Below are positions 23,745 to 31,962 of a DNA stretch of 64,000 nucleotides, piece by piece (the stretch's first letter is position 1; each line of letters begins with the position of its first letter). The stretch covers positions 4,981 through 68,980 of the forward strand of contig NZ_JBMERR010000025.1 of NCBI RefSeq assembly GCF_048820915.1, read 5' to 3'. This DNA is from Cribrihabitans_A pelagius. GTDB lineage: Bacteria > Pseudomonadota > Alphaproteobacteria > Rhodobacterales > Rhodobacteraceae. The notes beneath the pieces are model-generated. The model was not told where the DNA came from. It searched no databases and saw only the letters and a list, made by a program, of their open reading frames with translations. Position numbers and translations under genes: made by a program.

Positions 23745-26159
23745 TCAAGCAAGCTGCGCCAGGCCGGACTCGCGCATCAGCGCCTCGGTCTCGCGCAGCA
23801 GGAGCTTCTCCTCGGCGGCGCCCTTCACCGGCACCCGGCCGGTTTCCAGGAGCATCGGCGCGGCCAGGGGCGGCACCCGCTCCAGCCGCCTGAGCGTGAT
23901 GCGGTTGCCGATCCGCGCCATCATTTCCTCGATCCGGGCAAAATCCACCAGCCCGCGCAGCGCCTCCTGCCGGGTGATCTCCAACAGCAAGTGGCCGGGG
24001 TCATATTTGCGGAGCGTGTCATAGAGGATATCCGAGGAAAACGTCGCCTGCCGCCCGTTCTTGCGGCTGCCGGGCGTGTTGCGCTCGATCAGCCCGGCGA
24101 TGGTGGCGGCGGCGCGGAACGAGCGTTTCATCACCGCATTTCCGGCCAGCCAGCCTTCCAGACCGCCGCGCAGCGCCTCGATCTCGAACAGCGGCGCGGG
24201 GTCGGTCCATTGCTGCAAGCCCCAGATCAGCGTGGCGTAATCAGTGGCGACAAAGCCTAAGGGGTCGCGCCCCAGCGCCTCCATCCGCTTGGTCAGCAAC
24301 AGGCCCAGCGTCTGCTGCGCGTTGCGCCCGGCAAAACCGTAGATGCAGCCGTGTTCGCGGCCGTCATGCGGGAAGCTCTCGATCAGCAATTGGCCTGCGC
24401 GGGGCAGTTCCGAGATATCGCGCTGCAGCGCCAGCCAGTCCGCCGTGTGGCGGGGCAGGTTGGGCCAGCTGTCCTGCGCGAGAATGCCGAGCAAGCGGGC
24501 GCTGAGCTGGGTCGAGGTGGCGAATTTGGTGCCGGAGAAGACTGCGATCTTGGGCTTGCGGCTGGCGTTGCGGGAGACCTCGACAGTGGTTTCGCGAAGG
24601 CCTTCGTAGCGCACCACCCGGCCGCCGATCAGGAAGGTGTCGCCGGGGGTGAGGGTGGCGGCAAAGGCTTCCTCGACCTCGCCCAAGGGCTTGCCGCCGC
24701 GGCTGTGCTTGAGGCGCACCTTCAGCAGGTCCGCATCCTGGATGGTGCCGATGTTCATGCGGATGCGGGCGGCGGCGCGCGGATCGCGCAGCTGCCAGCG
24801 CCCGTCGGGGCGCCGCAGCAGCCGCTGCCAGCGGTCGTAGGCTTTCAGCGCATAGCCGCCGGTGGCGCAGAAATCGAGACAGGCGTCGAACGTCGCCCGG
24901 CTGAGCTGCGCATAGGCGCCGGCGGTGGTGACCTCGGCATAAAGCGCATCGGCCTCGAAGGGGCCTGCGCAGGCGGTGATCAGGATCTGCTGACACAGCA
25001 CGTCCAGCGGGCCGGCGCCGCGCGGCGCGCCATCGAGATCGCCTGCGCGCACGGCTTCGAGGGCGGCCCGGCATTCGACAACTTCGAAGCGGTTCGCAGG
25101 CACCAAGAGCGCCTTGGAGGGTGCGTTGTAACGATGATTGGCGCGGCCGATGCGCTGCACCAGGCGTTTCACGTTCTTCGGCGCGCCGATCTGGATCACG
25201 AGGTCCACATCGCCCCAGTCGATCCCGAGGTCGAGCGAGCCGGTGCAAATGATGGCGCGCAGCTCGCCCCGTACCATCGCGCCCTCGACCCGCTCGCGCT
25301 GAACCCGGTCGAGCGAGCCGTGGTGAATGCCAATCGGCAGCGCGTCCGCATTGGCCAGCCATAGGTTGTGGAAGAAAATCTCGGCCTGGGCGCGGGTGTT
25401 GTGGAAGATCAGCGTGGTTTTATGGGCTTTCACCTGTTCCAGCACTGCCGGGATGGCATATGCGGCACCGCCCCCGGCCCACGGCGGGGCTTCTTCCGTT
25501 TCCAGCATGCGAATGTCCGGGGCAGGGCCGGGGTCGGCCTCCAGGATGGAGCAGCGGTCCGGGTGGCGCGCAAGCGTCGCCGCGATGGCCTCAGGGTCGT
25601 CCACCGTAGCCGACAGGCCCACCCGGCGCAGACCGGGGCAGAGCCTTTGCAGCCGTGCCAGCGCCAGCATCAGCTGGTCGCCGCGCTTGCTTTCGGCCAG
25701 CGCGTGGATCTCGTCGACGATCACCCGTTGCACACCGTTGAAGGTGCGCGCTGCGTCCTCGTAAGAGGTCAGCAGGGCGAGACTTTCGGGCGTGGTCAGC
25801 AGGATATGCGGCGGATCGGCGCGCTGGCGCCGCTTGCGGCTGGCGGGGGTGTCGCCGGTGCGGTCATCGATGGTTATGGGCAGGCCCATCTCCTCCACGG
25901 GCGTGCGCAGGTTTCGCTTGATGTCCGCGGCCAGCGCCTTCAGCGGCGAGACATAGAGCGTGTGCAGGCCCTGGTGGGTGCCATCCGCGAGCTCCGCCAG
26001 CGTCGGCAGGAAACCCGCCATCGTCTTGCCGCCGCCGGTGGGGGCGATCAGCAGGGTGGCGGGGTCGCCGGCGCGCGCCAGCATCTCCTGCTGGTGCGGG
26101 TGGATCGACCAGCCGCGGCTGGTGAACCAGGACTGGATGGCGTCGGGCAATCTGCTCAT
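23745..26159 (-). CDS. Ligase-associated DNA damage response DEXH-box helicase (Lhr-like)
   Basis: An 804-residue superfamily-2 helicase. Motif I APTGGGKTMAGFLPTL (about 40-55) carries TGGGKT where TGSGKT is more common; motif II is DEIH in VIVDEIHALAESKRGDQL. Motif III (LSATVDD), motif V/VI (GSLDLGIDWGDVDLVIQIG, then RLVQRIGRANHRY) and the Lhr winged-helix/core domain with RNMxLxR-like C-terminal blocks follow. These proteins unwind DNA or DNA-RNA hybrids with 3'-to-5' polarity and act in damage repair. The start MSRLPDAIQSWF at 26159 is chosen over an upstream reading that enters the repeat at 26,259-26,428. Length is normal for the short, ligase-associated Lhr branch. Confidence 0.9.
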   Translation of the reverse strand: MSRLPDAIQSWFTSRGWSIHPHQQEMLARAGDPATLLIAPTGGGKTMAGFLPTLAELADGTHQGLHTLYVSPLKALAADIKRNLRTPVEEMGLPITIDDRTGDTPASRKRRQRADPPHILLTTPESLALLTSYEDAARTFNGVQRVIVDEIHALAESKRGDQLMLALARLQRLCPGLRRVGLSATVDDPEAIAATLARHPDRCSILEADPGPAPDIRMLETEEAPPWAGGGAAYAIPAVLEQVKAHKTTLIFHNTRAQAEIFFHNLWLANADALPIGIHHGSLDRVQRERVEGAMVRGELRAIICTGSLDLGIDWGDVDLVIQIGAPKNVKRLVQRIGRANHRYNAPSKALLVPANRFEVVECRAALEAVRAGDLDGAPRGAGPLDVLCQQILITACAGPFEADALYAEVTTAGAYAQLSRATFDACLDFCATGGYALKAYDRWQRLLRRPDGRWQLRDPRAAARIRMNIGTIQDADLLKVRLKHSRGGKPLGEVEEAFAATLTPGDTFLIGGRVVRYEGLRETTVEVSRNASRKPKIAVFSGTKFATSTQLSARLLGILAQDSWPNLPRHTADWLALQRDISELPRAGQLLIESFPHDGREHGCIYGFAGRNAQQTLGLLLTKRMEALGRDPLGFVATDYATLIWGLQQWTDPAPLFEIEALRGGLEGWLAGNAVMKRSFRAAATIAGLIERNTPGSRKNGRQATFSSDILYDTLRKYDPGHLLLEITRQEALRGLVDFARIEEMMARIGNRITLRRLERVPPLAAPMLLETGRVPVKGAAEEKLLLRETEALMRESGLAQLA

Positions 26160-26258
26160 CCGTCCCATGTAGGCACTGCGGCAAAACTTTTCCAAAAGTT
26201 TTGGCCGCGTCCTGCAAGGGCATGGCGCTGCAGGACGCCAGCACCCAACTGCCGCCCG

Positions 26259-26428
26259 CGCGGGACAAGGCCGCCAGGCCGCCGCGCATCGCCGGCGCGC
26301 GCCCTCGCGGCGGCGATTTGGCTGAGGCTGGGTGGTCGCTCGAGAGGTCGTACGGACGTGGCGGACATAAACTGCCAGCCATGCCTGCTTGGATCGCCAC
26401 CGTGTGCGCCGGAGATGCGCGGCTCAGC
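26259..26428 (+). repeat. Dispersed intergenic repeat, about 170-200 bp (family A, copy 1)
   Basis: The spacer between the helicase and ATPase genes contains a block beginning CGCGGGACAAGGCCGCC, continuing CGGCGGCGATTTGGCTGAGG, GGACGTGGCGGACATAAACTG and ending GATGCGCGGCTCAG. Related blocks in the same orientation lie at 56,157-56,310 and 62,007-62,173; the 62-kb copy is the closer match. Short open frames on the - strand (with GDARRPGGLVP-like peptides) recur in the copies and are likely to be mis-annotated as genes. Confidence 0.75.
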
Positions 26429-26451
26429 TCAACCCCGGGAAGGCCGGCCCC

Positions 26452-27759
26452 TTACTTCACGATCACCTCGTCCCGCACGAACATGTTCGCCCAGGCGCGG
26501 TCGATCAGCTCCGGGCTCATCTGGTAGGGGAGGCCCTCGAACTCGCAAATCGCGATCATCTGGTCGATCAGGAACACCGGCTGGTAGTTGGCGTAGACAT
26601 TGCCGATCTCCGGGTAGCGGTGCTTAAGGAGATGCACCAACGCGGGCTCGTCCAGCGGCATGCCCTTCTTGCGGGCCACCATGGCAAAGATCTTCAGGAA
26701 GTTCTCCTGGGAGGGGCCGTCGATCTTGATCTTGAAGAAGATCCGGCGCAGCGCCGCCTGGTCGAAGATCTCGTTCGGGTGGAAGTTGGTGGAGAAGATC
26801 ACCAGCGTGTCGAAGGGCACCTCGAATTTCTCGCCCGATTGCAGCGCAAGGATGTCCTTGCCTTCCTCCAAGGGCACAATCCAGCGGTTGATCAGCGCCT
26901 GCGGCGGCTCCGCCTGGCGGCCGAGATCGTCGACAATGAAGATGCCGCCGGCCGCCTTCAGCTGCAGCGGCGCCTGATAGGTGCGGGCGGTGGGGTTATA
27001 GACCAGGTCCAGCATCTCCAGCGTCAGTTCGCCGCCGGTGATCACCGTGGGCCGTTCGCAGCAGACATAGCGGCTGTCGTAGCGGCGGCGGCGGCGCAGG
27101 GCGTTGGGATCATCTGCCTCCTGCGCGACGGCGGTGTGCACGATCGGGTCGTAGACGGTGATCACCTGGCCTGCGTATTCGATCGCCCGCGGCACGTAGA
27201 CGTGATCGCCAAGCGCGTCGCGGATGCCGTTGGAGATCGAGGACTTGCCGTTGCCGGGGGGGCCGTACATCAGGATCGAGCGGCCGGCACTTACCGCGGG
27301 CCCGAGGTGGCCGAGCAGGCTGTCGGGCAGCACCAGATGGCCCATCGCGCGGGTCAGCTGGTCGCGGGTCACCTGGATGTTGCGGATCGACTGGCGCTTG
27401 ACCTGCGCGCGGTAGACGTCGAGCGGCACCGGCATGGCGCCGAAGTACTCCGACTGGCTCAGCGCATCCAGTGCGCGCGCCTTGCCCGCATCGGTGAGCT
27501 GGTAACCCATCTCGTTGCCGCTGTTGGCGTTGAGCGTGCCGGTCGCCTCCAGCAGCTTCTGCTCGCGCGCCATGTCGACCAGCTCCTGCGTGACCGATCC
27601 GGGCAGGCAGATGGCGGCGGCGATCTCGCTCACTGTGCTGGCGTTCTTGCGGAAGATGGTTTTCAGCAGGATGTCCCGCATCATCACCGGCGGCAGCTGC
27701 ATCTCCGCCAGGCCCTTCGGCGCGGGCGGCGCGGTCACGGTGAGGTTTTGCATGTTCAT
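26452..27759 (-). CDS. AAA-type ATPase at the end of the Tad locus
   Basis: A 435-residue cytoplasmic protein. After a winged-helix-like N-terminal half (about 25-105, DILLKTIFRKNASTVSEIAAAI...), a P-loop GPPGNGKSS is at 166-174, a Walker B-like segment GGIFIVDDLGRQ follows near residue 270, and FSTNFHPNEIFDQAALRRIFFKIKI carries sensor and arginine-finger-like residues. It resembles the ATPases annotated only as ATP-binding proteins that adjoin cpaA/tad genes in alphaproteobacteria. It is transcribed in the same direction as the Tad cluster, 148 bases after cpaA. A role in regulating or assembling the pilus is inference; nothing in the sequence names a substrate. The start MNMQNL (27759) or MQNL (27753) cannot be distinguished. 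Confidence 0.75.
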   Translation of the reverse strand: MNMQNLTVTAPPAPKGLAEMQLPPVMMRDILLKTIFRKNASTVSEIAAAICLPGSVTQELVDMAREQKLLEATGTLNANSGNEMGYQLTDAGKARALDALSQSEYFGAMPVPLDVYRAQVKRQSIRNIQVTRDQLTRAMGHLVLPDSLLGHLGPAVSAGRSILMYGPPGNGKSSISNGIRDALGDHVYVPRAIEYAGQVITVYDPIVHTAVAQEADDPNALRRRRRYDSRYVCCERPTVITGGELTLEMLDLVYNPTARTYQAPLQLKAAGGIFIVDDLGRQAEPPQALINRWIVPLEEGKDILALQSGEKFEVPFDTLVIFSTNFHPNEIFDQAALRRIFFKIKIDGPSQENFLKIFAMVARKKGMPLDEPALVHLLKHRYPEIGNVYANYQPVFLIDQMIAICEFEGLPYQMSPELIDRAWANMFVRDEVIVK

Positions 27760-27907
27760 GGCAAAGGCTGTCCCCGGGCTGTTGCGCATCGCGCCCGGCC
27801 CGCGCGAGGGGGCCGGAGCCCGCTCAGAATATCCAGCACTGTGGCAGCAGCGGGGCAAAGCTGTATCATTTCCGCGAAAGGGCCCTGCGGCGCGGGTGCA
27901 GGAGGGG

Positions 27908-28405
27908 TTAGCTGCCGAAGACTGCGGCGAGCACCAGATAAATCGCCAGGCTGCCGCCGAGGCACAGGCCCATGGGGAAGCTCTTGCCCGCCTGCCAGCT
28001 CTCCCACTCGGGCGCGAGCCTGCGCAGGGCGGTGTATTTCGCGAGCCTATGGGTGGCAAAGCCCGCGAGCAGGTTGGCGGAGAAGATCATCGCCATCACC
28101 GGCAGATCCCCCAGGGCCACGAAGGGCGCGGTGGCGCCGGCAAATTTGGCATCCCCCGCGCCCACGGCCCCGGCCGTATAGAATAAAAACCCCAGGCCGA
28201 TGCCGATGGGCAGATGCAGCAGCTGCCAGCCGTAAGCGGCCCAGCTTGGCATCACCAGTGCGCCCGCAACCACGTAGATGACCGCCAGCGTATCCACCGC
28301 CCAGTTCGGAATGCGCATCCCCCGCAAGTCGGTGAGGCAGACCGCAAAACACAAGGGCAGCACGAAGGGCAGAAACCACAGCGCGGCCTGGGCAGAGAGC
28401 GCCAT
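27908..28405 (-). CDS. cpaA: Prepilin peptidase CpaA/TadV
   Basis: A 165-residue A24-family aspartic peptidase of the inner membrane that cleaves the leader of Flp prepilins. The two catalytic aspartates are visible: D26 in CLTDLRGMRIPNW and D85 in GAGDAKF. About five hydrophobic segments cover the protein. It is the short, methylase-lacking form typical of Tad loci. It starts three bases after the stop of the upstream TPR lipoprotein gene, so it belongs to the tad operon. Confidence 0.92.
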   Translation of the reverse strand: MALSAQAALWFLPFVLPLCFAVCLTDLRGMRIPNWAVDTLAVIYVVAGALVMPSWAAYGWQLLHLPIGIGLGFLFYTAGAVGAGDAKFAGATAPFVALGDLPVMAMIFSANLLAGFATHRLAKYTALRRLAPEWESWQAGKSFPMGLCLGGSLAIYLVLAAVFGS

Positions 28406-28408
28406 GGC

Positions 28409-29260
28409 TCAGCCGTTCTCCAGCGCGGCCAGCGCGCGGGCGGCTTCCTCGAAATGCTGCGGGTGGGTCTCCACCGCCTCGCGCAGGAGGTTCTCGCCGG
28501 TGGTGACATCACCCTGTTTCACCGCCGAGAGCCCGAGTGTGTGCAGAAGCTGCGCGCGTTCGGTCTGGGTCACCGGGATCACCGGCATGGTGTAGTTGCG
28601 CTGCGCGGCACGGGACAGGATCAGGTTGTTCTTGGCGGTGAACAGCGTCTGGTCCTGGCGGATCGCCTCGCCGAACAGCCGTTCAGCGGCGGCGAAATCG
28701 CCGCGGGTCAGCTTGGAATAGCCCCAGTTGTTCATCACCTTGGCGGGCCGCGTGGTGAGCCCCGCGGCGATTTCATAGAAGCTGTCGGCGCGTTTCCACT
28801 GCTTGTTCGCATCCGCTACCATCGCTTCCAGCCGGTAGCGTCCGTAGGTCTCATGCGTGGGGGGCACCGAATCGAGCGCCGCCTTCGCGCCCTCCCAGTC
28901 GCCGGTGCGCACCAGCGCGCCCGCGAGTTCGACCTGGTCGGCGCTGGTCGCCCCCTTCATGGCCGCGACCTTCTTCCAGGCGGTAACACCTTCGGTCGCG
29001 CGCTTGGCCCGGATCAGAGAGGACGCGAGCCCGCGCTGCAGGTCGATCCGCTCCTCGTTGCCCTTCAGTGCGCGCTGGAAGTAGGAGACCGCCTCGTTCG
29101 GATCGGCCACGGTCAGCATCACGTCGTTGAGGTTGCTTTCATCGACGACGTTCACCTCCTGGAAGGCGCGCTCCACGGTTTCGCCGCCGTCCTTGGCGCA
29201 GGCGGCCAGCAGCAGGGCCGCGGCTGCCAGCGAGGCGGGAAAGGTAAACGGATGGCGCAT
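28409..29260 (-). CDS. TPR-repeat lipoprotein of the Tad locus (TadD-like)
   Basis: A 283-residue secreted lipoprotein with signal and lipobox (LLLAAC, Cys near residue 21), followed by several tetratricopeptide-like repeats (DPNEAVSYFQRALKGNEERIDLQRGLA; WEGAKAALDSVPP; KVMNNWGYSKLTRGDFAAAERLFGEAI). TadD-type proteins act as outer-membrane pilotins or assembly factors for the CpaC secretin. Two TPR genes occur in tandem here; this one lies closer to cpaA. The division of labour between the two is not evident. Confidence 0.85.
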   Translation of the reverse strand: MRHPFTFPASLAAAALLLAACAKDGGETVERAFQEVNVVDESNLNDVMLTVADPNEAVSYFQRALKGNEERIDLQRGLASSLIRAKRATEGVTAWKKVAAMKGATSADQVELAGALVRTGDWEGAKAALDSVPPTHETYGRYRLEAMVADANKQWKRADSFYEIAAGLTTRPAKVMNNWGYSKLTRGDFAAAERLFGEAIRQDQTLFTAKNNLILSRAAQRNYTMPVIPVTQTERAQLLHTLGLSAVKQGDVTTGENLLREAVETHPQHFEEAARALAALENG

Positions 29261-29405
29261 GGATGCGTCCCTCTACTGCTCTGCTCCGGGCTGTTTTTGT
29301 CCCGGCTGTGCCTTGCCTCGGGGCTGTTCCGCCCCTTGTTTGCCACGCGCGGCCGGCGTCGGCCCTCCCGGCCTGCGGTGTGCGCCGCCGCGGGAAGGGC
29401 CCGGG

Positions 29406-29999
29406 TCACGGGGTCTGGCGAATCAGATAGCTGCCGCCGCCCTGGCGCACCAGACTGTAGGCGTGGTTTTGCGGCTCACTATGCGCGGGCTGATCCAGTT
29501 TGGCGAGGGCCAGGCGCAAATTATCGCGGATTGCGTCACTTTCGCCATTGTCGAGCGCATAGGCGCGCTTCAGGACCTGCGCGGCCTCTGCCGTCTTGCC
29601 CTGCTCCAGCAGCACGACGCCGAGGTTGTTTGCGGCCTCGGGCCAGTCCGGCGCGGCCTCCACGGCCTTGCGCAGGAGATCCTCGGCCTGGCCGAGGCGC
29701 CGCAGTCCAAGCTTGGCCGAGCCCATGCCCGACATCACCTCGGCCGTCAGGCCCTCGTCCAGCGCCGCGCGGGTGAAGGCATCGAGCGCCAGCTCGTGCT
29801 CACCCGCCGCCATCAGCCGGTGGCCCACCGCCAGCCCGTCCTCCGCCTCCTGGCTGAGATCGGCGCCCGGTGCCCAGGGGCTGGTGTTGTCCTGCCTCAG
29901 CCCCTCAGGCGCGCAGGCCGCCGCCAGCGCAAGAAGGCTGGCGGCGGCGAGGCCTGGGGCGAGGCGGGCGGGCAGGGCCCGTCCCGGATATGTCATCAT
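29406..29999 (-). CDS. tadD: TadD-type TPR lipoprotein
   Basis: A 197-residue protein with a lipoprotein signal (ALAAAC, Cys near residue 29) and TPR units (AVGHRLMAAGEHELALDAFTRAAL; GSAKLGLRRLGQAEDLLRKAVEAAPDWPEAANNLGVVLLEQGKTAEAAQVLKRAYALD). It matches the short TadD proteins that follow tadC in Tad clusters. Its ATG overlaps the tadC stop by one base. The second TPR gene follows after a 145-base spacer containing small hairpins. Confidence 0.87.
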   Translation of the reverse strand: MMTYPGRALPARLAPGLAAASLLALAAACAPEGLRQDNTSPWAPGADLSQEAEDGLAVGHRLMAAGEHELALDAFTRAALDEGLTAEVMSGMGSAKLGLRRLGQAEDLLRKAVEAAPDWPEAANNLGVVLLEQGKTAEAAQVLKRAYALDNGESDAIRDNLRLALAKLDQPAHSEPQNHAYSLVRQGGGSYLIRQTP

Positions 30000-30982
30000 C
30001 AGTTGCCTGCGTTGCCCATGTTCATGATGCCTTGGATCGAGGGGCCGATCAGGATGATCAGCAGGGGCGGCACCGTCAGCGTCATTGTGGCAAGGGTCAT
30101 CTTCACGGGCAACTTGTTTGCGGCCTCCTCGGCGCGCATCACCCGCTTGTCCCGCATCTCGCCCGCGTAGACCCGCAGCGCCTCGGCGATCGAGGTGCCG
30201 AAGGTGGCGGACTGGATCATCACCGTCACAAATGAGGAGATATCCTGCACCCCGCAGCGCGTGCCCATGTCCCGCAGCACCTTGTCCTTGTCCTTGCCCG
30301 CCTTCATCTCGTAGGCGACAATCTCGAACTCCTCGGCCAGCGCAGGGTAGGAGGCGTGCAGCTCCTTGGCGACGCGCACGATCGACTGGTCCAGCGACTG
30401 GCCGGCCTCGACGCAGACCAGCATCATGTCGAGCGCATCGGGGAAGCCTGCGGTAATCGCCTGCTTGCGCTCCTCGATACGGCGGGTGATCCAGTATTTC
30501 GGCAAGAGGTAGGCCGCGGCGCCCGGGCCGATGATGCGGATGATCATCTGCTGGCTGTCGAACTCAAAACCGGCCTTCAGCACATAGACATAGAACAGCC
30601 CGCCCGCGAGGCCGATCAGGCCAAGCGCGAACTGGGCGAAATGGAACAGCCGCACCGAATCCTTGGACTGATAGCCCGCCTGGCGCAGCTTCAGCTCCAT
30701 CGCCGAAAGCTCGTCGGCGTTCTGCGGCTCCAGGAAGGTTGCAAATTTCTGCAGCTGCTCGTTGCGGTTGGCCTGGCGCAGGCGCTCCTTTTTCTGCGCT
30801 TTCTTGCCGCTGTCCGGCGCCATGTCGCGCTGCAGCTTCTTCAGCGGATCTTCGGGCTGGTTGAGCAGCAAGGGCACCGCCAGCAAGATCATGAACAGCC
30901 CGCCCAGCCCGAGGGCAAGAAGCGGGCCGAATGCGCCGAACTGCGCGGTCAGCCAGGCGTTGATACCGGACAGAAATTCCAT
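29999..30982 (-). CDS. tadC: Tad pilus inner-membrane platform protein TadC
   Basis: A 327-residue GspF/TadC-domain protein. A first membrane helix lies at about 18-38, a charged linker (QRDMAPDSGKKAQKKERLRQANRNEQ) follows, then helices near 110-130 and 280-325. The T2SSF domain signature GFPDALDMMLVCVEAGQSLDQSIVRVAKEL is in the middle. With TadB it forms the platform on which the TadA ATPase acts. Eleven bases separate it from tadB. Confidence 0.92.
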   Translation of the reverse strand: MEFLSGINAWLTAQFGAFGPLLALGLGGLFMILLAVPLLLNQPEDPLKKLQRDMAPDSGKKAQKKERLRQANRNEQLQKFATFLEPQNADELSAMELKLRQAGYQSKDSVRLFHFAQFALGLIGLAGGLFYVYVLKAGFEFDSQQMIIRIIGPGAAAYLLPKYWITRRIEERKQAITAGFPDALDMMLVCVEAGQSLDQSIVRVAKELHASYPALAEEFEIVAYEMKAGKDKDKVLRDMGTRCGVQDISSFVTVMIQSATFGTSIAEALRVYAGEMRDKRVMRAEEAANKLPVKMTLATMTLTVPPLLIILIGPSIQGIMNMGNAGN

Positions 30983-30993
30983 TTGCCGCTCCT

Positions 30994-31962
30994 TCAGACC
31001 TTGATGTTGGTGAGCATGCGCATCACGAAAAGATTCACCGTCAGCATGGTGCCCACGATGAAGCAGGCGGGAATGAACCAGGGGTGGTCCAGCACGGTGT
31101 CGTAATAGTTCGGATCCTTAGCGAGGATGCCGCCCAGGCAGAACAGCGGGAAGCCTGACAGGAACTTGCCCGACCACTGCGCCTCGGCGGTGATCGCCTT
31201 CACCCGGCGGAACAGGCGGAAGCGGGCGCGGATCACCTTGGCAAGCCCCGCCAGCACCTCGGCCAGGTTGCCGCCCGACTGCTGCTGGATGGTGACGGCC
31301 ACTGCCAAAAAGCGCAGGTCCTGGATGTCCAGCCGCTCGGCCATTTCCTTCAGCGCCTCGCCCACGTCGCGGCCATAGGCGCATTCGTCGGCGATGATGC
31401 CGAACTCGGTGGCCAGCGGGTCCTCGACCTCATTGGCAACAATTTGCACGGCGGAGGAAAACGGGTGGCCGACACGCAGGGACCGCACCATCAGCTCCAC
31501 CGCGTCGGGCAGCTGCTCTTCCAGCATCGCCAGGCGCTTGGCCGCCTTCTTGTTGACCCAGAAGAACACCGCGCCCACCCCGATCACCACCGAGCCCAGC
31601 ACTCGCACCGGCAGCGCCGCCGAGGTGCCGACGCTGAGCCCCACAAAGGCCACAGCGGCAAGCCCCGCCATGATCAGCATCAGCTGCCGAGGCGTGAAGG
31701 CAATCGCCGCCTTCTGTGCCCGTTCCGACAGCAGCGAGTAAAGCGGGATGGTTTGCGACCTGGCGTGCTGGCGCAGCTCCTTGCGCAGCTGTTCCAGCAC
31801 CTGCTCGCGGTTGCCGCCTTTCTCCATCATCTCCAGCCGCCGGTTGACCCGGCTGTTGAGGCTGATCGACTTGCCGAAGGTGACCAGATACAGCCCCTCC
31901 ACCAGCGCCAGCACGCCAAAGAAAATCAGACCGTAGATCAGCGGCTCGGCACTCAGCTGCAT
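30994..31962 (-). CDS. tadB: Tad pilus inner-membrane platform protein TadB
   Basis: A 322-residue GspF-domain membrane protein. Membrane helices are near 6-25, 95-135 and 270-315; the motif LPDAVELMVRSLRVGHPFSSAVQIVANE (about 155-182) and the segment LAVAVTIQQQSGGNLAEVLAGLAKVIR are typical of TadB. Its start overlaps the end of tadA by one base (ATG at 31962). It pairs with TadC in the pilus assembly platform. Confidence 0.92.
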   Translation of the reverse strand: MQLSAEPLIYGLIFFGVLALVEGLYLVTFGKSISLNSRVNRRLEMMEKGGNREQVLEQLRKELRQHARSQTIPLYSLLSERAQKAAIAFTPRQLMLIMAGLAAVAFVGLSVGTSAALPVRVLGSVVIGVGAVFFWVNKKAAKRLAMLEEQLPDAVELMVRSLRVGHPFSSAVQIVANEVEDPLATEFGIIADECAYGRDVGEALKEMAERLDIQDLRFLAVAVTIQQQSGGNLAEVLAGLAKVIRARFRLFRRVKAITAEAQWSGKFLSGFPLFCLGGILAKDPNYYDTVLDHPWFIPACFIVGTMLTVNLFVMRMLTNIKV

